Below, one piece after another: positions 34,425 to 38,500 of a stretch of DNA of 38,500 bases (within the stretch, counting starts at the first letter, position 1; each line of letters starts with the position of its first letter). Where the stretch lies: positions 1-38,500 of the forward strand of contig QIAA01000163.1 of the NCBI GenBank assembly GCA_003224905.1, read 5' to 3'. A model generated the notes under the pieces. That model was not told where the DNA came from and did not search any database. It worked only from the letters and a program-made list of their open reading frames with translations. This stretch comes from Acidobacteriota bacterium (GTDB lineage: Bacteria > Acidobacteriota > Terriglobia > Terriglobales > Acidobacteriaceae). The position numbers were made by a program, and so were the translations under genes.

Positions 34425-35570
34425 CTATGGATATGAGATCTTGCCGAGCACGGCTGCACGCCGGGCGCCGGTTGCTGAGGGGACGTTGGATGGCCGGCGG
34501 TTCCAGGTTTCGTACGCCATCAATGCGAATGCGGCAGCTTCTTTGGCGTCGGATGGCAAACCGAATTCATCAGAGAAACGAATTTCCAATCCCAGGGGCT
34601 TGAACGAATTTGCCAGCATGGCCATGAGAGTGGGATTGTTAGCGCCTCCGCCTGAAAGCACAACTTCGCGGAATGACTGATTGCGAGTCGTTACAAAACG
34701 ACGAATTGCGTCAGCGATGGAGTAAGCGGTGAAGGCAGTGGCGGTTGCAACAACATCCTCTTTTGTCGCGCGGCCGCAACGCTTTAAGAAATCTGCCACG
34801 AAGTCGCGGCCAAATTCTTCGCGGCCGGCGGTCTTGGGAGGTTTGCGGCGGAAGAACGGCTTGCGGAGGAGATCGCGGACGACGTTCTGCACGACGACTC
34901 CCGAAGCGGCGATTTCGCCATTATGGTCATAAGGTTTGCGGAAAAGGCGATCCATTACGGCATCGATCACCATGTTACCGGGGCCGGTGTCGAACGCAAG
35001 AAGCTGATCAGTGCGAGCGCCCGCGGGAATAGCCGTGAGATTAGCGATGCCGCCGATGTTCTGTACGATGCGGCCGGAGTGCTGGTCGCGATAGAGCAGG
35101 TAGTCGAGAAATGGAACTAGCGGCGCGCCCTTGCCGCCCGCGGCCATGTCTGCGGGGCGGAAATCGGACACGACGGGAACGCCCACACGCGCCGCGATGA
35201 CTGAGGCTTCGCCCGTCTGCCAGGTGACGGCGAGCTTCCGGGCGAGAAACGGTGCAGGCTCGCCCTGATGATAGATGGTCTGGCCGTGGCAGCCGACCAA
35301 CTCTGCCTTTAGCCGAAACTGGCGCTGCGTTGAAAGCACGGCATCAGCGTACAACTCGCCGAGAAGAAAATTGAGCCGCGCCAGGTCGGCAACACTGGCC
35401 TGCCGCGCGTTCATCGTATTCAGCACTGCGCGTCGAACGTTTTTAGGGTACGGATATTGGGCGTGGGCGAGGAATTTGAAAGCCCTGCCCTTCCTGGAAT
35501 CAGAGACGCGGACCAATGCGACGTTGATGCCGTCGGCAGAGGTGCCACTCATCACTCCGGCAACGATCAT
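34425..35570 (-). CDS. anmK: Anhydro-N-acetylmuramic acid kinase
   Basis: Phosphorylates 1,6-anhydro-MurNAc to MurNAc-6-phosphate during peptidoglycan recycling. 381 residues. Key motifs: VMSGTSADGINVALV (phosphate loop with catalytic Asp region), GCHGQTIYHQG, VVSDFRPADMAAGGKGAPLVPFLD, QNIGGIANLT, FDTGPGNMVIDAV and VVLSGGGANNPTLM. I use ATG 35570, which places the phosphate loop at the N-terminus as in the family; the frame is open for 40 codons upstream into the preceding gene. The gap to the nagZ-like gene is seven bases. Confidence 0.95.
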   Translation of the reverse strand: MIVAGVMSGTSADGINVALVRVSDSRKGRAFKFLAHAQYPYPKNVRRAVLNTMNARQASVADLARLNFLLGELYADAVLSTQRQFRLKAELVGCHGQTIYHQGEPAPFLARKLAVTWQTGEASVIAARVGVPVVSDFRPADMAAGGKGAPLVPFLDYLLYRDQHSGRIVQNIGGIANLTAIPAGARTDQLLAFDTGPGNMVIDAVMDRLFRKPYDHNGEIAASGVVVQNVVRDLLRKPFFRRKPPKTAGREEFGRDFVADFLKRCGRATKEDVVATATAFTAYSIADAIRRFVTTRNQSFREVVLSGGGANNPTLMAMLANSFKPLGLEIRFSDEFGLPSDAKEAAAFALMAYETWNRRPSNVPSATGARRAAVLGKISYP

Positions 35571-35577
35571 TGTGGAA

Positions 35578-36666
35578 TCACAATACCGAAAGTCTTCCCA
35601 TCCGAACTTGCTCGGCAAACTCCCATAGTTGACGGGAAAGTCTTTCGATTTTAGCGGGAGTAGGGGCGGGAGTCCGGCGTTTAATTTCAAGGGACTTCTT
35701 CTTAAACGCGATTACCCGTGCAGAGGAATCTGTGACCCGCTGGGCAAATTTGTGGTCACGCTCGGCTTCGCGGATCAAAGCTTCATATGAGCGCGTGACG
35801 TATTCCTCGATGTGGCAGATGAGGCAGAGATCGCCACCGGCGCGAACGTGCTCGACAGTGGCCTGTTCAATCGGAGCGGCTTTCAGAACGCCGCCCATTT
35901 CCAGGTCGTCGGAGGCGATCAGGCCACGGTAGCCAATTTTGCGGCGCAGGATGTCGGTGATCAACTTTTTTGAAAGCGAGGCTGGCTTGCCATTGCGTGT
36001 AACCGAAGGGTAGTTCGCATGTCCGACGAGCACCATGGGCAGTTCGCGGCGCATTGCCCGATAAGGATGGATGTCTTCGGCCCATAGGTTCTTGAAAGAT
36101 TTGTTTACCCTGGGAAGTTCGTGATGGGTGTCGAGATTCGCTTCACCAAGGCCGGGGAAGTGTTTGCCCGCGCCAATTACGCCGGCGGAGCTAAGGCCGG
36201 CGAGAAATTCGCGTGCATAGGCGACGACTTTCCTGGGATCGCACGAGACTGCACGCGAACTCATCACCTTTTGGGAAGCTGGGAGAGCGAGATCTACGAT
36301 AGGAGCGAAATCGGTGTTGAAGCCGAGAGTGCGGCAGGCTTCGCCGATGATTTTGCCGTGCCGGCGAAATAATTTGCGGTCGGCGGTGGCGAAGACGTCG
36401 GCAGCGGAAGGAGCGGATCCGATCAGGTTACGGAAGCGATCGACGCGGCCGCCTTCCATATCGACGCAGGTGAACAGTGGTGTGGAGACGCAGGATTGGC
36501 AATCTTTCAGCAGGCGATGCGTCTGTTGCGCGTTGGCGATATTGCGGGCGAAAAGAATTACGCCCGCGGGTTGAATGCGGGTGAGGAGCGAGCGGAGTGA
36601 GGATGAAAGTTTGGTGCCATCGAAGCCGATGATAAGGAGTTGGCCGATATCGTGGTTTTTAGGCAT
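35578..36666 (-). CDS. nagZ: Glycoside hydrolase family 3, beta-N-acetylglucosaminidase (NagZ-like)
   Basis: 362 residues, single-domain GH3. NagZ removes GlcNAc from muropeptides, producing the anhydro-MurNAc species used by the next gene product. Visible: PAGVILFARNI, TCVDMEGGRVDRFR, TDFAPIVDLAL, the flexible loop KHFPGLGEANLDTHHELP with the Asp-x-His acid/base dyad, MVLVGHANYP, and the nucleophile region ASDDLEMGG. The usual HFPGHG reads HFPGLG. No signal peptide, as expected for cytoplasmic NagZ. I start at ATG 36666; an in-frame upstream start would add 10 unsupported residues. Confidence 0.9.
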   Translation of the reverse strand: MPKNHDIGQLLIIGFDGTKLSSSLRSLLTRIQPAGVILFARNIANAQQTHRLLKDCQSCVSTPLFTCVDMEGGRVDRFRNLIGSAPSAADVFATADRKLFRRHGKIIGEACRTLGFNTDFAPIVDLALPASQKVMSSRAVSCDPRKVVAYAREFLAGLSSAGVIGAGKHFPGLGEANLDTHHELPRVNKSFKNLWAEDIHPYRAMRRELPMVLVGHANYPSVTRNGKPASLSKKLITDILRRKIGYRGLIASDDLEMGGVLKAAPIEQATVEHVRAGGDLCLICHIEEYVTRSYEALIREAERDHKFAQRVTDSSARVIAFKKKSLEIKRRTPAPTPAKIERLSRQLWEFAEQVRMGRLSVL

Positions 36667-36741
36667 TGCTTCAAGCAGAAGACGGTCTACGTACAAGCAG
36701 GGGTGGCGCCCTTGCGGAGCCGAAATCTGAATTCATGTTTA

Positions 36742-36787
36742 CCCAGGGCTTACGGCCCTGGGCTGAAATAAGCCGCCCCTTCGGGGC
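36742..36787. repeat. Double-hairpin intergenic repeat
   Basis: Two adjacent stem-loops: CCCAGGGC/GCCCTGGG (36742-36749 and 36755-36762, 5-base loop) and GCCCC-TTC-GGGGC (36775-36787). They lie between mutS and the nagZ-like gene. I recall this layout as a common acidobacterial intergenic repeat; it may also attenuate read-through from mutS. Confidence 0.6.
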
Positions 36788-36832
36788 CGTGTTGGGAACA
36801 GTTCATTCTTCATCATCTTCAATTGTTCATCG

Positions 36833-38500
36833 CTAAATTTCCTTTTTCAGTTCCGCCAGCAGGTTTAGCGCCTCCAGCGGCGTCAGGCGGTTGAGATCCA
36901 CGTCGCGCAATTTTTCCAGCACAGGTTGCGATAGTGGAGTGAAGATCGTCAGTTGGGCTGGCGGGGGATCTGCGCCGGGCGATAGATGTCCGGTGACCTG
37001 CTGCTCGGCGCTTTCGTGCTCGGCGAGTACCTCGCGGGCGCGTTCGATGACCTCATTTGGCAAGCCTGCCAGCTTGGCGACTTCGATTCCATAGCTGCGG
37101 TCGGCGGCTCCGGGCTCCACTTTGCGGAGGAACACGATGCCGCCGCCGGTTTCCTTGACGGAAACGTGGTAATTCTTCACGCCGGAGAGCCTCTCGGCGA
37201 GTTCGGTCAGCTCAAAATAATGAGTGGCGAACAGAGTCTTGGCGCGGGTGCGCGCGTGGATATATTCGACCGCGGCCCAGGCGATGGCAAGACCGTCGTA
37301 GGTGGCGGTGCCGCGGCCGACTTCGTCGAGCAAGATCAAGGAGCGCGGCGTTGCGGTGTGAAGAATCGCGGCGGTTTCGGTCATCTCGACCATGAAGGTG
37401 GAGCGGCCGCGAGCCAGGTTGTCGCTGGCTCCGATTCGGGTGAAGACGCGGTCCACGACGCTCAGTCGCGCGGAACGTGCAGGTACGAAGGATCCCATCT
37501 GCGCCAGGATCACGATGAGAGCCGCTTGTCGCAAATAAGTCGACTTGCCGCCCATGTTGGGCCCGGTCACAACCAGCACGGTGTGCGTCGTGGAGTTGAG
37601 ATACAGGTCATTTGGCACGAAGCGCTCGCTGCCGCCAGCCAGTTCCTGTTGCTCAATGACGGGATGGCGGCCTTCGAGAATTTCGATATCGCTTGAGTCA
37701 TCGAACGTCGGGCGGCGGTAATTGCGCAAGGCTGCGATTTGGGCAAGCGACGCGAGTACGTCGACCTCGGCCACTGCGAGAGCGGTTTGCCGGATGCGGC
37801 GGGCTTCGCCGGCAATGGCGGTGCGCAATTCGGTGAAGAGACGGCGCTCGATTTCAACGATTTTTTCCTGGGCGTCAAGAATTTTCGACTCGTACTCTTT
37901 TAACTCCGGCGTAGTGAAGCGCTCGGCATTCATCAGTGTTTGCTTGCGTTCATAGTCTGCCGGGACGAGATGCAGGTTTGGTTTTGAGACCTCAAGGTAG
38001 TAGCCAAAAATATTGTTGAACTTGACCTTGAGCGATCCGATATTCGTGCGCTGGCGCTCCCGCTGCTCGATCTGGGCGAGGTACTGCTTGCTGTTACGGC
38101 TCAGGTCGCGGAGTTGGTCGAGTTCGGCGTCGACCCCGGGCTGAATCACGCCGCCATCGCTGAGCGAGATGGGCGGCTCGGAGACAACGGTCTTATCGAT
38201 TCGCTCACGCAAATCGGTCAGCTCGTCGATCGATGCATGAAGTAACTGGAGCCGGGCGGCACTGAATGTCCCGAGAGCGGAACGGACGGAAGGGATCCTG
38301 GCCAGCGACGCCGATAACGCTAACACGTCGCGCGGGTTCGCGGTTTCCAAAGTTACACGGCTGAGCAAGCGCTCCAAATCCAGAATTCCATCAAGGGCGC
38401 GGCGCAGTTCTTCACGCGAGATGGAGTGTTGCAGCTGTGTCCCGACCGCATCCAGGCGGGCATTGATTTCAGCTGCGTCGATGGAAGGGCGCAGCATCCA
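36833..38500 (-). CDS. mutS: DNA mismatch repair ATPase MutS (C-terminal part, runs off the window)
   Basis: The frame is open to the window edge and gives about 555 residues, the lever, clamp and ATPase domains (III-V). The mismatch-binding N-terminal domain lies outside. Motifs: [20 protein letters not shown] (clamp region), Walker [36 protein letters not shown], Walker [17 protein letters not shown], and [10 protein letters not shown]. The C-terminal tail with [16 protein letters not shown] is the usual dimer/tetramer segment. The first codon in the window (Trp, then MLRPSID) matches the family region that starts domain III, so this is clearly internal rather than a true start. Confidence 0.97.
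   Translation of the reverse strand, partial: WMLRPSIDAAEINARLDAVGTQLQHSISREELRRALDGILDLERLLSRVTLETANPRDVLALSASLARIPSVRSALGTFSAARLQLLHASIDELTDLRERIDKTVVSEPPISLSDGGVIQPGVDAELDQLRDLSRNSKQYLAQIEQRERQRTNIGSLKVKFNNIFGYYLEVSKPNLHLVPADYERKQTLMNAERFTTPELKEYESKILDAQEKIVEIERRLFTELRTAIAGEARRIRQTALAVAEVDVLASLAQIAALRNYRRPTFDDSSDIEILEGRHPVIEQQELAGGSERFVPNDLYLNSTTHTVLVVTGPNMGGKSTYLRQAALIVILAQMGSFVPARSARLSVVDRVFTRIGASDNLARGRSTFMVEMTETAAILHTATPRSLILLDEVGRGTATYDGLAIAWAAVEYIHARTRAKTLFATHYFELTELAERLSGVKNYHVSVKETGGGIVFLRKVEPGAADRSYGIEVAKLAGLPNEVIERAREVLAEHESAEQQVTGHLSPGADPPPAQLTIFTPLSQPVLEKLRDVDLNRLTPLEALNLLAELKKEI

Noticed and set aside
1..38500. tRNA, rRNA or CRISPR arrays
   Set aside because: No cloverleaf-like sequence with CCA-type ends, conserved rRNA segment or regularly spaced direct repeat was recognised by eye in the intergenic regions.

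Overview
The window looks like chromosomal DNA of a soil-type Acidobacteriota (Koribacter/Terriglobia-like). This is inferred from three large Ser/Thr kinase-TPR proteins, a small secreted protein ending in YNRPPP, degenerate intergenic repeats built on CGCAAAG and CCACAGAG units, moderately high GC and the housekeeping gene content. No rRNA, tRNA or CRISPR array was seen. The organism is diderm: it carries an Omp85 barrel, TamB and a lipoprotein.

Layout. Positions 1-6031 are mostly minus-strand housekeeping genes: a cupin gene interrupted by one in-frame TGA, DNA polymerase X, a cold shock protein, a NUDIX hydrolase, a plus-strand DUF2520 dehydrogenase-like protein, a secreted hypothetical and a ThiF/MoeB-type E1 enzyme. 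Positions 6154-13966 form a tightly overlapping plus-strand operon: an Omp85 protein with about seven POTRA-like repeats, a SurA-N chaperone without a PPIase domain, and TamB. Then come pcm, a polynucleotide-kinase-like P-loop protein joined to membrane segments, an NTF2-like secreted protein, and two tiny zinc-ribbon-like genes behind a perfect CRP-type palindrome.

Positions 17642-18586 encode a clear pyruvoyl-dependent histidine decarboxylase, which is unexpected here. Positions 18599-29845 hold three kinase-TPR genes. Two share an identical promoter, TTGACT-N17-TAACAT. They are separated by a decayed GmrSD-type (DUF262/DUF1524) restriction gene joined to a truncated IS1-family transposase, and by a metallophosphoesterase.

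Positions 29987-38500 (minus strand) hold two small proteins, a HAD phosphatase with a YmdB-type phosphodiesterase, a four-gene set (nagZ-like, anmK, DUF1697, family 5 solute-binding lipoprotein) that reads as a cell-wall recycling operon, and the 3' part of mutS running off the window.

Most interesting for follow-up: the histidine decarboxylase, the CRP-like palindrome, the shared kinase promoter, the Omp85/SurA-N/TamB operon, the kinase-membrane fusion at 14784-16049, and the cupin gene with a single internal stop.
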